From: Bryobacteraceae bacterium
GTDB lineage: Bacteria; Acidobacteriota; Terriglobia; Bryobacterales; Bryobacteraceae
Length of the DNA: 19,668 bases
Assembly (NCBI GenBank): GCA_025350445.1
Contig: JANXXV010000474.1
Coordinates: 1 to 19,668 of the forward strand
Direction of reading: 5' to 3'
Below are positions 1-8,295 of this stretch, piece by piece. The notes beneath the pieces are model-generated. The model saw only the letters and a program-made list of their open reading frames with translations. It made no database searches and was not told the DNA's origin. The translations under genes were made by a program, and so were the position numbers. The first letter of the stretch is position 1. Each line of letters opens with the position of its first letter.

Positions 1-342
1 AGTGCGTACTATGCCCGGCTGGACGAGGGCAAGCTGCCGATTGCCAACGGCTATGTGCTGGACCAGGACGACGAGATTCGCCGCGAAACGATCATGCGGA
101 TCATGTGCGATATGAAACTCGATTTCGCATCGATGTCCAGCAGGCTCAAGGTAGGCTTCCAAACCTACTTTGAAGGCGAACTCACAGCCCTCCGTCCGCT
201 CGAGGCGGACGGGCTCGTTAATTTCAATGAAGCTGGTTTTGAGGTCACCGATCTGGGCCGGCTGCTGGTCCGGAATATCGCGATGTGCTTCGACCGCTAT
301 CTTTCGCCTAAAACGGAAGGCGTTTACTCCCGTACGATATGA
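1..342 (+). CDS. hemN: Oxygen-independent coproporphyrinogen III oxidase (HemN), 3' part
   Basis: This is the C-terminal 113 residues of a protein whose start lies before the window. The family is a cytoplasmic radical-SAM enzyme that decarboxylates two propionate chains of coproporphyrinogen III to give protoporphyrinogen IX without oxygen. The radical-SAM core is not visible here. What is seen is the family's C-terminal region: YYARLDEGKLPIANGY near the start, then RRETIMRIMCD and, near the end, LGRLLVRNIAMCFDRYL. The frame is open from base 1 and stops with TGA at 340-342, which overlaps the ATG of the next gene as ATGA. That overlap and the shared pathway make an operon with hemG and hemH very likely. 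Identification rests on remembered family sequence, not a search. Confidence 0.92.
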   Translation, partial: SAYYARLDEGKLPIANGYVLDQDDEIRRETIMRIMCDMKLDFASMSSRLKVGFQTYFEGELTALRPLEADGLVNFNEAGFEVTDLGRLLVRNIAMCFDRYLSPKTEGVYSRTI

Positions 343-1703
343 CGCCCGTTGCCATCGTTGGAGCGGGAATAACCGGTCTAACCGCGGCCTACTACCTTCA
401 ACGGAAGAATATCCCGGTCACCGTCTACGAGTCTTCCGCGCAGGCCGGCGGAATGATTCAGACCATGGCGAGCGGCGGATTCCTTGCCGAGCAAGGCCCG
501 AACACAATTCTGGAGACAAACGCGGCCGTTTCAGATCTGGTAAACGATCTTGGGCTGACATCCCGCCGCATGTATCCCGCGCCCGGAATGGAGGCGCGAT
601 ACGTGGTTCGGAACGGACGGCCCGTGCGTCTGCCGCATTCGGCTATGGACGCGTTGCGAACACCGCTGCTCTCGCCGCAGGCGAAAATCCGCGTGTTGGG
701 CGATCTGTTTGTACGTCGGGGAATTCAAAACGACGAGACGCTGTCTTCGTTCGTAACGCGCCGCCTGGGCTGTGAGTTGCTGGACTATGTGATCGATCCG
801 TTTGTCGGCGGGGTGTACGCGGGTGACCCGGACCGTCTTTCGGTACATCACGCTTTCCCCAAGCTGGAGGCGCTTGAGAAGCGCTACGGATCGCTCATCG
901 GCGGCACGATTCTGGGAGCCAGGGAGAGAAAACAGCGCCGCGAGGTTTCCAAGGCGAAGGCGCGGATGCTCACCTTCGACGGCGGACTTGAAGTTCTGGT
1001 AAAAGCGCTGCGGTCGAGTCTGGGTGCGTCCATTCGATTGCAAACTGCCGTCACCGGACTCAAGCGGCATCAGTACGGATGGAATGTGGAAACGCCGGCG
1101 GGCGTCAGCGGGCACTCGGCGGTATTGTTGTGCGCGCCGGCGCATCAGGTGGCTAGAATCGCCATGGACAGCGCAAGACAGCAGGAACTTGACGTTCTGC
1201 GAGAGGTCTACTATCCTCCGCTCGCGCGGGTGGCCGTGGGATTCCGCGGCAAACAGATCGCGCACGCACTGGACGGCTTCGGCGTTTTAATTCCTGAAAA
1301 GGAGACCATGAATAGCCTCGGCATCCTGTTCTCTTCCTCGATGTTTCCGAATCGCGCACCGGCCGGGCACGTGCTGCTGACCGCGTATATCGGCGGTTCG
1401 CGCCACTGCGAATTGGTCCACACAACCGACAGTGAGTTGGTCGCAATGGCATTGGACGACATGCGCAAGCTGCTGGGAGCGTTGGGCGCGCCGGTCTTTC
1501 AGAATGTGGTCCGTATTGTCCGCTCCATTCCGCAATACAACGTCGGGTATGGCGAAGTGAAGGACACAATCGACCGCCTGGAAGCCGAATCGCCAGGGGT
1601 ATTTATCGCCGGTAACTATCGCGACGGCATCTCTGTCGCCGATTGCATCAAGGGTGGCGTTGGGGCATGCGGCAAGTTGACGGGATTTCTGAGCCATGCC
1701 TAA
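339..1703 (+). CDS. hemG: Protoporphyrinogen oxidase, oxygen-dependent HemG/HemY type
   Basis: A 454-residue flavoprotein of the HemY family, the usual length. It oxidises protoporphyrinogen IX to protoporphyrin IX, the step before iron insertion, and normally sits on the inner face of the membrane. The N-terminus carries the FAD-binding Rossmann motif GAGITG at residues 8-13. The C-terminus carries the second flavin-contact block, GVFIAGNYRDGISVADCI, about 30 residues from the end. The ATG at 339 overlaps the hemN stop, and the 3' end overlaps the hemH start by 8 bases, so translation is probably coupled. Some Gram-positive members act on coproporphyrinogen instead; the neighbouring hemN argues for the protoporphyrin route here. 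The family is also called hemY. Confidence 0.93.
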   Translation: MTPVAIVGAGITGLTAAYYLQRKNIPVTVYESSAQAGGMIQTMASGGFLAEQGPNTILETNAAVSDLVNDLGLTSRRMYPAPGMEARYVVRNGRPVRLPHSAMDALRTPLLSPQAKIRVLGDLFVRRGIQNDETLSSFVTRRLGCELLDYVIDPFVGGVYAGDPDRLSVHHAFPKLEALEKRYGSLIGGTILGARERKQRREVSKAKARMLTFDGGLEVLVKALRSSLGASIRLQTAVTGLKRHQYGWNVETPAGVSGHSAVLLCAPAHQVARIAMDSARQQELDVLREVYYPPLARVAVGFRGKQIAHALDGFGVLIPEKETMNSLGILFSSSMFPNRAPAGHVLLTAYIGGSRHCELVHTTDSELVAMALDDMRKLLGALGAPVFQNVVRIVRSIPQYNVGYGEVKDTIDRLEAESPGVFIAGNYRDGISVADCIKGGVGACGKLTGFLSHA

Positions 1704-2784
1704 GCGCGGCGTCTTGCTGATCAACCTGGGATCGCCCGATTCGCCTTCCGTTCCCGACGTGCGGAAATACCTGCGCGAATTCCTGATGGATAGCCGGGTA
1801 ATCGATGTACCCTATCCCATCCGCCTGGCAATTGTTTACGGCGCTGTACTGCCGTTTCGTCCGCGCGCCTCGGCTGAAGCTTACGCAAAAATCTGGACCG
1901 CGGAAGGATCGCCGCTGGTGGTATTCAGCGTGAGTCTGCAACGGAAACTCCGCGAACGATTGCAGATGCCGGTGGAACTGGCCATGCGGTATCGGAACCC
2001 AACCATCGAATCCGCGTTGCGCTCTTTGGTCGAATCGGCAGTCGACGAAGTGTTGGTGGCGCCGCTGTTTCCGCACTACGCAACCTCGAGCTTTGAATCC
2101 GCCGTGGAACGCGTGAAGGAGGTGGCGTCAAAGGTGGCGCCGGAATTGCGGCTATCCATTCTGCCGCCGTTCTACGACCATCGGGAGTATATTGGCGCGC
2201 TGGCGGCGACGGCCGCGCCCTATCTCGATGCTGGATTCGATCACTTATTATTCAGCTTCCATGGTTTACCGGAACGGCATCTCCTCAAGCCGAATCCGGG
2301 GTGCGGCCACTGCCTGCGGCGCAACGATTCCTGTGAGAACCCGGACGCCGCGGACCGGCAGTGTTACAGACGGCACTGCATTGAAACGGTAAACCGATTC
2401 GCGGCGGCAACGCATCTTCCGGCGGACAAGTTCAGTTTCGCATTTCAATCGAGACTGGGCGTGGATGCGTGGCTAAAGCCGGCCGCGCACGAAGAGATCG
2501 TCCGGCTGGCGATGAGCGGCATCCGGAACTTGATGGTGATCTGCCCGGCCTTTACCGTGGACTGCCTGGAAACCATGGAAGAGATCGGCATGAGGGCGAA
2601 AGAGGCATTTCTTGCAGCGGGAGGCAGCCAATTCACGTTGATCCCCTGTCTGAACGACCACCCGGTTTGGGTAGACGCACTGGCGCGGATGGTGGACGCC
2701 GCGGCGATTGCTGCGGCGCTACTCGGGTCTGGGCTTCGGAACCACGAACCGGATCCGGGCGGGCTTAGCCGAGGGTTGCACTAG
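1696..2784 (+). CDS. hemH: Ferrochelatase
   Basis: A 362-residue ferrochelatase, which inserts ferrous iron into protoporphyrin IX to finish protohaem. Visible landmarks are the N-terminal LLINLGSPDSP, VLVAPLFPHYATSS at about residues 119-132, the active-site block SFHGLPER at 187-194 with catalytic His189, and the C-terminal CPAFTVDCLETMEEIG block with its conserved acidic residues. Straight after the active-site block lie five cysteines within 26 residues (203, 206, 213, 223, 228), a plausible iron-sulfur site. The ATG overlaps the end of hemG by 8 bases and has no clear ribosome-binding site, which fits coupled translation. The last roughly 30 residues look poorly conserved and overlap the end of a gene on the other strand. 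Confidence 0.95.
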   Translation: MPKRGVLLINLGSPDSPSVPDVRKYLREFLMDSRVIDVPYPIRLAIVYGAVLPFRPRASAEAYAKIWTAEGSPLVVFSVSLQRKLRERLQMPVELAMRYRNPTIESALRSLVESAVDEVLVAPLFPHYATSSFESAVERVKEVASKVAPELRLSILPPFYDHREYIGALAATAAPYLDAGFDHLLFSFHGLPERHLLKPNPGCGHCLRRNDSCENPDAADRQCYRRHCIETVNRFAAATHLPADKFSFAFQSRLGVDAWLKPAAHEEIVRLAMSGIRNLMVICPAFTVDCLETMEEIGMRAKEAFLAAGGSQFTLIPCLNDHPVWVDALARMVDAAAIAAALLGSGLRNHEPDPGGLSRGLH

Positions 2785-3159
2785 CATCGGCTTACAGACC
2801 AGTTGCAGCGATTCCACCGGCGAGATGACGCGGGTAATGGCGCCGTCGGAATCAATGCCGGTAAGCACCAGTACCCGCGGCGACGGCGCGTAGAATTCCA
2901 GTGCACGTAGAGTTTCCAGGCCGATCGTGCAGAGCACAACCAGTTCGTGATCCTCCTTCAAGATGCCTTGCATCGCTTGTACCTGCGCGATCACGACGGC
3001 CGCCAGATTATCCGCCGGCGCGGTGGAGGCCGGCGCCGCATTGCCAAGCGAGTCCGCTTTGGCAGCGGCATCGGGCGGGCGCAGGGAATCCATCACATCC
3101 TTCAACTGGTTGCCGACGGCTTCCTTCGCTAACTGCCTGGTAAATTGTCCGAAGCTCAC
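2719..3159 (-). CDS. Conserved-looking hypothetical protein, 146 residues
   Basis: Not recognised. The protein has no signal peptide or membrane segment. It begins with a basic helix-like stretch (SFGQFTRQLAKEAVGNQL), has a low-complexity alanine-rich middle, and ends with a segment rich in beta-forming residues (LVVLCTIGLETLRALEFYAP, then RVLVLTGIDSDGAITRVI). The frame is open to a TTG at 3195 (158 residues). I prefer the GTG at 3157-3159, because a perfect TATAAT lies only 9 bases upstream of it and the preceding 12 codons look like promoter sequence. The 3' end overlaps the convergent hemH by 66 bases. The position next to haem genes may be chance, since it is on the opposite strand. Confidence 0.7.
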   Translation of the reverse strand: MSFGQFTRQLAKEAVGNQLKDVMDSLRPPDAAAKADSLGNAAPASTAPADNLAAVVIAQVQAMQGILKEDHELVVLCTIGLETLRALEFYAPSPRVLVLTGIDSDGAITRVISPVESLQLVCKPMLVQPSAKPARIRFVVPKPRPE

Positions 3160-3168
3160 GCAATTCCA

Positions 3169-3197
3169 ATTATAGACAATGCCCAGCGGCGCCAAAG
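3169..3197 (-). promoter_or_regulatory. Sigma-70-like promoter giving a near-leaderless transcript
   Basis: On the minus strand a perfect TATAAT lies at 3174-3169. A weak -35 candidate, CTTTGG at 3197-3192, sits 17 bases upstream. Transcription from this box would begin about 2-4 bases before the GTG at 3159, leaving almost no 5' leader. The -10 match is seen directly; promoter function and the start point are inferred. Confidence 0.4.
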
Positions 3198-3284
3198 GAC
3201 GGCGGACGCCCTCGTCCTCGCGCGCCCCCCGAGTCGCGCTCTTCCAATCGTAGTCAATTCATACATCGTGCCATGTACCGCCTC

Positions 3285-6200
3285 TTACTGGCAGCGATTC
3301 ATGGCACGGCTGGCTGTTGCACCCACCGAGTTGCTGAGCGTGAAAGATGCCCCGCTGATAGTGCCGCCTTCCGCCGTGAACGGAACCGTCAACGTGAATG
3401 CTCCACCGTTACGGATGGAATCGTCGCCCAGGAAATAGTCAGCAGCGCTGGCCTTCAAGTCAACCGTGGACGTAGCCGCCGGAGTCAGCGTGAACACCGC
3501 GCTTGTCAGTTGACGAGTAGTGGTGTAGCCGGTGATCACCGCTTCAATCCCAGTGCCTTTCACGTTGAAACAGGCATCGGTCACGACCGGAATAGACCTT
3601 CGAACCGTGAAGACCTTTGGCCCCGGCACCAGCGCCGCCGGCGCGCCCGCGATACTAAGATTGGTAACCGAGACTACAAAAGTGGCCGCAACCGTTCCGG
3701 TGGAGGCAATCGGCGCCGCGAACTGCCGCGTTCCGGCAGCGATGGTGAAATTCACCGTCGTCTGGCCATTGCTGAACCGCACCCGCGGATCGGCCCGATT
3801 GGCGCTGCCTTCGGAGTTGCCGGTGTCGGCCGTATTCGTCAAAACAAGCGTTCCTTGAATGGGAAGCGAATAGGTCGAACTCAAATCGACCGTCACCGTT
3901 GGGCCGGCCGAGGCTGCATTCAAGACGGCTGCGGCCGTGGAGTTCAATCTGAGTGTTGGAGGATCGGGAATTGCCACTTCGATCGAGCACGGCAGACCTG
4001 CGATCCGGTTCTGCGCGTCGCGCACCCGCACCTGGAATTCAGTATTGGCAGCAGCGGTGGGTGTTCCTGTAACCGACCCATTGGCTAGCAGAGTCAACCC
4101 GGCAGGCAAGGTTCCCGCCAACCCGAAAGCGTACGGAGCAGTTCCACCGCCGGCAGCGAACGGAGACGAGTACGGAACACCCACGCGGCCTTTCGGCAGC
4201 GGGCAGGCGCCGGTGATTTCAAGCGGCGATGGCGCCACGGTGATGCCGCAGGGCTGCACCGTAGTCCGTCCGGAGCTGTCGAGCACCCGCACGTTCAGCG
4301 GGAATGTTCCGGCAGTGGTTGGCGTGCCGGTAATCAAGCCATAACTATTGATCGTCAATCCCGGAGGCATGTTTGAGACAGCAGAGAATATGTAAGGTTC
4401 CCGGCCGCCGTCGGCGGTGATCGGCCGTGAGAAGGAAACGCCCACCGCCGCATTGGTGATTGGGCAGGCAGAGACGCTGAAAGCGGATCGCAGAACCGAA
4501 AGCGTGCACGGTTTTGCGACCGTTCGCCCCTGGCTATCGGAAACCAACAGATCAAAGCTGAACGGACCAGCGGTCATGGGGCGGCCGCTGACGAGTCCAT
4601 TTCCATCAAGCGTGAGGCCAGCGGGAAGGCTGCCGATGACTGACCAGCTATACGAACCGGACCCGTTCGCGGCAGCCAGTTGCTGCGAATAGGATTCGCC
4701 GGTCGTTCCCGCCGGCAGAGGGCAGGAATTCATCACGGAAACTACAGGCGGCATCACCGGCAGTTGGCACGATTGAATGCTGGTCTGGCCGTGACCGTCC
4801 ACAACCCGCGTGGAAAACTGGAACTGGGCGGCAACCGACGGTGTACCGGCAATCCTGCCGTCAGCCGAGAGCGAGAGTCCCGTGGGCAGCAGCCCGATAG
4901 TTGACCAGGTGAACGGCGCAGTGCCTCCGGAAACGGTGAGGTTCTGCGAATAAGGCACTCCCGAAGTCGCCCCGGGCAGCGCGCAGGAAGTGGTGAGGTC
5001 CAGAACCGCCGGGCGAACGGAAATGCCGCAGAATTTCGAGGCGGGGTTCGAGCCATCGGCTGGGTTACCCGCCGCGTTGATTGAGAAATCGAAACTTCCT
5101 TCCGCCAACGGAACTCCGCTGATGATACCGGCTGGACTAATGGAGAGTCCACGAGGCAGCCCTGTTCCATCGCTGCCCAAAGACCAGGTGTAAGGCGCTC
5201 GGCCTCCATTGACTTGCAGCGTGCGGGAATACGTCTGGCCGACCGTAGCGGCGGGCAGCGGGCACGCGCTCACGATGTTGACACGAGGCGGATCGACGGT
5301 GATGGAGCAACGCGAGGCGACGGTTTGATCGCCATCTTCCGTATTGGCAGTCATGCGTACGGTGAAATCGAACGTTCCAGGAGCGGTTGGGGTGCCGCTG
5401 TAAAGTCCGCTGCTTGACAGAGTCAGACCAGGGGCCAGGGAAGCACCGGGGTCCGCCACCTGCACCCAGCGGAGATTCGTGCCTCCACCGACTGCGGAAA
5501 ATTGCTGCGCATACGGCGCATTGAGATTCGCGTTCGGCAGAGGGCAACTACCGGAAATTGCCAGCGGCGGCAGAATCTGCCCATTGCGGGCGCGGAAAAT
5601 GTAGCGGCCGGGTTGTGTATTGTTCAGCCGGTTGCGGATCAGGCTGCGGTTCCCGTTATTAAGGAACGAACCCGTAATCAACGAACCATCGAGTTCGAAC
5701 GCCGTGCCGGGTTCGCCGGTTCCGTTCGACCAGCCCACCGCGGCGGGAACACCGCCAAGGCCGCCCACCCCGCCGCTGGCATCGCCAGTTTCCCACGAGA
5801 TGCGATTATAGTTGAACTCGATGTCGAAGTTGCCGGGACCAAGGTCCGACCGGTCGATCAGAATCAATTGAAAGCTATTGAGCTTATCGTCATGCACGTT
5901 GTAATACCCGACGTCAATGTAATTCACGCCAAACGCTGCTTTGCCGTTCACTGTATCCACGCCGTAAGTAACCAGTTTCGACCGGGCGGGCCGCGTGTCT
6001 ACGTCCGCGAAGAACGGTGCGATAATCTCCCGGCGCGTGCTTGTCAGACCGAACGGCGTGAACGTCGACAGGCCGGCGTCGAAGGTGACGTTGCCGTTGT
6101 TGTTCACGTAAACCTGCGAACGATTCTTACCGAAGAAATTGATGTTAAAGCCCAGCGGCTGCAGCGAACTGGAGCCGTCGTCATTGCGGGGGACGCTGCT

Positions 6201-6296
6201 GGTTAGAAAGCCCGGTAAATTGCGGACCGCCTGCCCATACGCGATCCCGGATAGAACACCGGATAGTAGAAGAGAAGCAACCAGAATCCGTCTCAT
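3285..6296 (-). CDS. Secreted nidogen-domain protein with six putative-Ig repeats
   Basis: A 1003-residue exported protein. Residues 1-22 form a Sec signal peptide (basic MRR, hydrophobic core, cleavage near AYG-QA). Residues about 45-235 resemble the nidogen-like (NIDO) domain, with YVNNNGNVTF, IIAPFFADVDT and FDIEFNYNRISWETGD. Residues about 250-775 hold six tandem modules of the putative-Ig type, each with a 'LPAGLTL...G.ITGTPT' core and a cysteine near each end. The last 225 residues form a separate beta-rich region ending in a cysteine near the C-terminus. Such modules usually mediate adhesion or protein contacts at the cell surface; the ligand is unknown. The ATG overlaps the stop of the upstream propeller gene as ATGA, so the two are co-translated. 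No membrane anchor or sorting signal was seen. Confidence 0.88.
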   Translation of the reverse strand: MRRILVASLLLSGVLSGIAYGQAVRNLPGFLTSSVPRNDDGSSSLQPLGFNINFFGKNRSQVYVNNNGNVTFDAGLSTFTPFGLTSTRREIIAPFFADVDTRPARSKLVTYGVDTVNGKAAFGVNYIDVGYYNVHDDKLNSFQLILIDRSDLGPGNFDIEFNYNRISWETGDASGGVGGLGGVPAAVGWSNGTGEPGTAFELDGSLITGSFLNNGNRSLIRNRLNNTQPGRYIFRARNGQILPPLAISGSCPLPNANLNAPYAQQFSAVGGGTNLRWVQVADPGASLAPGLTLSSSGLYSGTPTAPGTFDFTVRMTANTEDGDQTVASRCSITVDPPRVNIVSACPLPAATVGQTYSRTLQVNGGRAPYTWSLGSDGTGLPRGLSISPAGIISGVPLAEGSFDFSINAAGNPADGSNPASKFCGISVRPAVLDLTTSCALPGATSGVPYSQNLTVSGGTAPFTWSTIGLLPTGLSLSADGRIAGTPSVAAQFQFSTRVVDGHGQTSIQSCQLPVMPPVVSVMNSCPLPAGTTGESYSQQLAAANGSGSYSWSVIGSLPAGLTLDGNGLVSGRPMTAGPFSFDLLVSDSQGRTVAKPCTLSVLRSAFSVSACPITNAAVGVSFSRPITADGGREPYIFSAVSNMPPGLTINSYGLITGTPTTAGTFPLNVRVLDSSGRTTVQPCGITVAPSPLEITGACPLPKGRVGVPYSSPFAAGGGTAPYAFGLAGTLPAGLTLLANGSVTGTPTAAANTEFQVRVRDAQNRIAGLPCSIEVAIPDPPTLRLNSTAAAVLNAASAGPTVTVDLSSTYSLPIQGTLVLTNTADTGNSEGSANRADPRVRFSNGQTTVNFTIAAGTRQFAAPIASTGTVAATFVVSVTNLSIAGAPAALVPGPKVFTVRRSIPVVTDACFNVKGTGIEAVITGYTTTRQLTSAVFTLTPAATSTVDLKASAADYFLGDDSIRNGGAFTLTVPFTAEGGTISGASFTLSNSVGATASRAMNRCQ
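3987..5546 (-). repeat. Six tandem putative-Ig modules within the nidogen-domain gene
   Basis: The modules run between cysteine pairs at residues 251/330, 345/423, 438/510, 525/597, 611/683 and 698/770. The last four are evenly spaced, 86-87 residues from one to the next; the first two are about 93-94. Each opens with a variant of CPLP and closes with a cysteine before a beta strand. The regular cysteine pairing is seen directly; an intramodule disulfide is inferred from the exported location. Confidence 0.8.
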
Positions 6297-7249
6297 CGGG
6301 ATGCTCCCGCAGGGACGGAAAGCACTCGCGGCTCGCCGGAATCACCATCGAATAAGGCGATCGAATCCTGAGATCCATTCGTCAATCGAAACACTGCGTT
6401 GCCCTGCGCCCGGTAAAGCCCTTCCGCTTCGCAGTCGCACGGCGTTGCGGTCACAGCCCGAGATTCCAGATCGATGCTAAGTACCAACCGGCCGCGGAGA
6501 TTGGCGACAATCAGCTTTCGGGCGTCAGCGGAGAAGGCGACTGCAATCGGCTGGGAAACCCCATCCTGGTTGCCCGCCAACTGCACCGTATCGGTATCGG
6601 AATCCACCTTGCGGATCATCAAAACCTGATCGAGGGACTGTTCCGCGGCAGCAAGATCGTGAGTGCCTGGAAGGAATGCCAAGCCGGAGAAGTTCCCGGC
6701 GGCAAGTGCCTTTCCGGCACCGGCGAGAAATAATCCACCGTCGTTGGCGGCAGCCACTGCATCGCCATCGTCGGACACAGCCAGCGCACTAAGACCGGAA
6801 GCCTCAATCTCCTTATACAGGGACGGCTGATCCGGAAGACCCTTCCAAACTTGAATCTTGCCGGCGTCGCGGTTCCATACCGCGGCCGTCGATCCTGAAG
6901 CGCCGAAGGCAATCTGCTCGGCTGAAGGCGGCGCGCCATCAAGTGCGCTGACGACGGCGGAATTTCCGCTCCAGGTCACCAAAAGAAGATGCTCGCCATC
7001 TTTCGTCTCTGCCAAAGCGAATTTCCGGTTTGGCGAAATGGACGCTCGCTCCAACTTATTGGGGACGGCTAATCCGGCTTCCACGCTTGCCGCGCCTGGA
7101 ATGCCAGAGAGCGGTCGAATGCTTTTCGCAGCCCCGTCGAATAGGTAACCGAGTGTGGGAGGCGTCCAAATGGCGGACTGTCCCACTCCGACCACCGGAA
7201 GGCATAAGCCTATAACGAAATAGCTAGTTACAATTGAAAGTGGATTCAT
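6293..7249 (-). CDS. Exported beta-propeller-like protein
   Basis: A 318-residue protein with an N-terminal Sec signal peptide (MNPLSIVTSYFVIGLCLPVVGVG, cleavage near GVG-QS). The mature part opens with TPPTLGYLFDGAAKSIRPLSGIPGAA, a start I associate with acidobacterial exported propeller proteins. It continues with repeated short strand-turn units (SISPNRKFALAETKDG, LAVSDDGDAVAAANDGG, VAFSADARKLIVANLRG) typical of WD40/YVTN-like blades. Role unknown; propellers usually bind proteins or sugars. A good ribosome-binding site (AAGG, 8 bases before the ATG) precedes it. It starts 15 bases after the stop of the upstream gene, and its stop overlaps the next ATG, so it is the middle gene of a three-gene unit. 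Confidence 0.75.
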   Translation of the reverse strand: MNPLSIVTSYFVIGLCLPVVGVGQSAIWTPPTLGYLFDGAAKSIRPLSGIPGAASVEAGLAVPNKLERASISPNRKFALAETKDGEHLLLVTWSGNSAVVSALDGAPPSAEQIAFGASGSTAAVWNRDAGKIQVWKGLPDQPSLYKEIEASGLSALAVSDDGDAVAAANDGGLFLAGAGKALAAGNFSGLAFLPGTHDLAAAEQSLDQVLMIRKVDSDTDTVQLAGNQDGVSQPIAVAFSADARKLIVANLRGRLVLSIDLESRAVTATPCDCEAEGLYRAQGNAVFRLTNGSQDSIALFDGDSGEPRVLSVPAGASR

Positions 7250-7264
7250 TAGTTGAACCTTAAA

Positions 7265-7834
7265 TTATCTGGGAGCGGTGACCGTGGGTCCACCCGGAGT
7301 GACGGTATATCCCGCGGGATTACCCGTGCCGCTACTGTTGTGGAGTCCCACCGCTAAACCGATCCCGGCTCCGGCGGCGATGACACCCAACATGATGAGA
7401 GTCCGCTTATTCGTCCATCCCGACAGGGCGGGGGCGTCTATTTCGGCATTCGTTTGAGTAAACACGGCAGCTCCGCGGAGTCCACCACTGGAAGCGCGGA
7501 CGTCCGACCGGAATGATCCCGCCAGATTTCGGGCGCGCATCCCCGAAAAGGTCACTCTGCCTTCACGGCCGGTGCGCTTCGTTTCAATGGTGTTGCCATA
7601 CCCGAAAGCTCCGCCCGCGCCGTTGGCCGGTAACATCACCGAAACCACCGCGCCTTCAATCGGTTTCCTGGCGGAATCCTGCACCAAAATTGTGACGGGG
7701 TGCAAGCTCTTCCCTGCCAGCGAATTAGTGGCTCCGTCGCCTTCGAGGACAACAACCTCAATGCCGGAGGGGGTCTGAGCCGGAAGTCCGGTAGTCAGTA
7801 ATGCAAGTGTCATCACAAGGCTTAGTGGTCGCAT
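7265..7834 (-). CDS. Small exported protein with Ig-like domain and C-terminal membrane segment
   Basis: A 189-residue protein. Residues 1-19 look like a signal peptide (MRPLSLVMTLALLTTGLPA). Residues about 25-120 resemble a single Ig-like or carboxypeptidase-regulatory-like beta sandwich: LHPVTILVQDSARKPIEGAVVSVMLP, then GREGRVTFSGMRARNLAG. A hydrophobic helix follows at about 145-165 (TLIMLGVIAAGAGIGLAVGL), leaving a short Gly/Thr/Pro-rich tail. The layout suggests a surface-facing domain held to a membrane. It is the first gene of the minus-strand unit and could anchor or help export the two downstream proteins; that is inference. No specific family recognised. Confidence 0.72.
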   Translation of the reverse strand: MRPLSLVMTLALLTTGLPAQTPSGIEVVVLEGDGATNSLAGKSLHPVTILVQDSARKPIEGAVVSVMLPANGAGGAFGYGNTIETKRTGREGRVTFSGMRARNLAGSFRSDVRASSGGLRGAAVFTQTNAEIDAPALSGWTNKRTLIMLGVIAAGAGIGLAVGLHNSSGTGNPAGYTVTPGGPTVTAPR

Positions 7835-7873
7835 ATCGGGTTAAAAAGGCGTAATCGTCAGATCGGGAGAGGA

Positions 7874-7902
7874 ACTGTAGGAGCCGAGGTACTGATCGGC
7901 AA
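7874..7902 (-). promoter_or_regulatory. Possible promoter for the three-gene secreted unit
   Basis: On the minus strand TTGCCG (7902-7897) and TACAGT (7879-7874) are separated by 17 bases. Each matches the sigma-70 consensus at 4 of 6 positions. The start point would lie about 35 bases before the ATG at 7834. The same bases also read as a coding-looking peptide, so this is only a candidate. Confidence 0.25.
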
Positions 7903-8295
7903 AATACCGCACCGCAATTCAGGGCGAAGCGGGGTGAAACGGCCTCCAAGTGCTTAGGCTACTCTCCAATGCGGCTGATCATCCTGATTTTGGCAGCCTC
8001 GATCACGGCGGATGGCCAATTCAGAATCACTGTTCAACTGCTGGCTGTCGCGGTCCGGTAAAGTTCCAATTCGGTTGCCGTTTTGAACAAACTGGGCCGA
8101 AGTGGGATTGTCTTGTTGCAGTTAGCCGTTCAGCGACGGTGTCCGGGTGATCCAGAATTTCACTGCCCATCCGGACAAACTGACGGTTCCCCTGCGGGAT
8201 TTATGGCTCCAAGGAAATGGCGCCGCAACGGTGGAGAGCTGGATGCAGGCGCTGCGAATGCTGAGACACCGGAAGCCTGTGAACGAAAGGTGATT

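Noticed and set aside
531..1265. Long open frame on the minus strand across hemG
   Set aside because: Arginine- and histidine-rich translation without domain features; it is antisense to a well-identified flavoprotein.
3273..4088. Long plus-strand open frame opposite the nidogen/Ig gene
   Set aside because: Arginine-rich composition with no start signal; explained as the complement of the repeat-rich gene.
3987..5546. Regular spacing considered as a CRISPR-like array
   Set aside because: The roughly 260-base period is in frame and encodes protein modules; there are no short identical repeats with unique spacers.
5502..6206. 234-residue plus-strand open frame opposite the nidogen domain
   Set aside because: No ribosome-binding site or recognisable motif, and the minus strand carries a clear signal peptide and domain.
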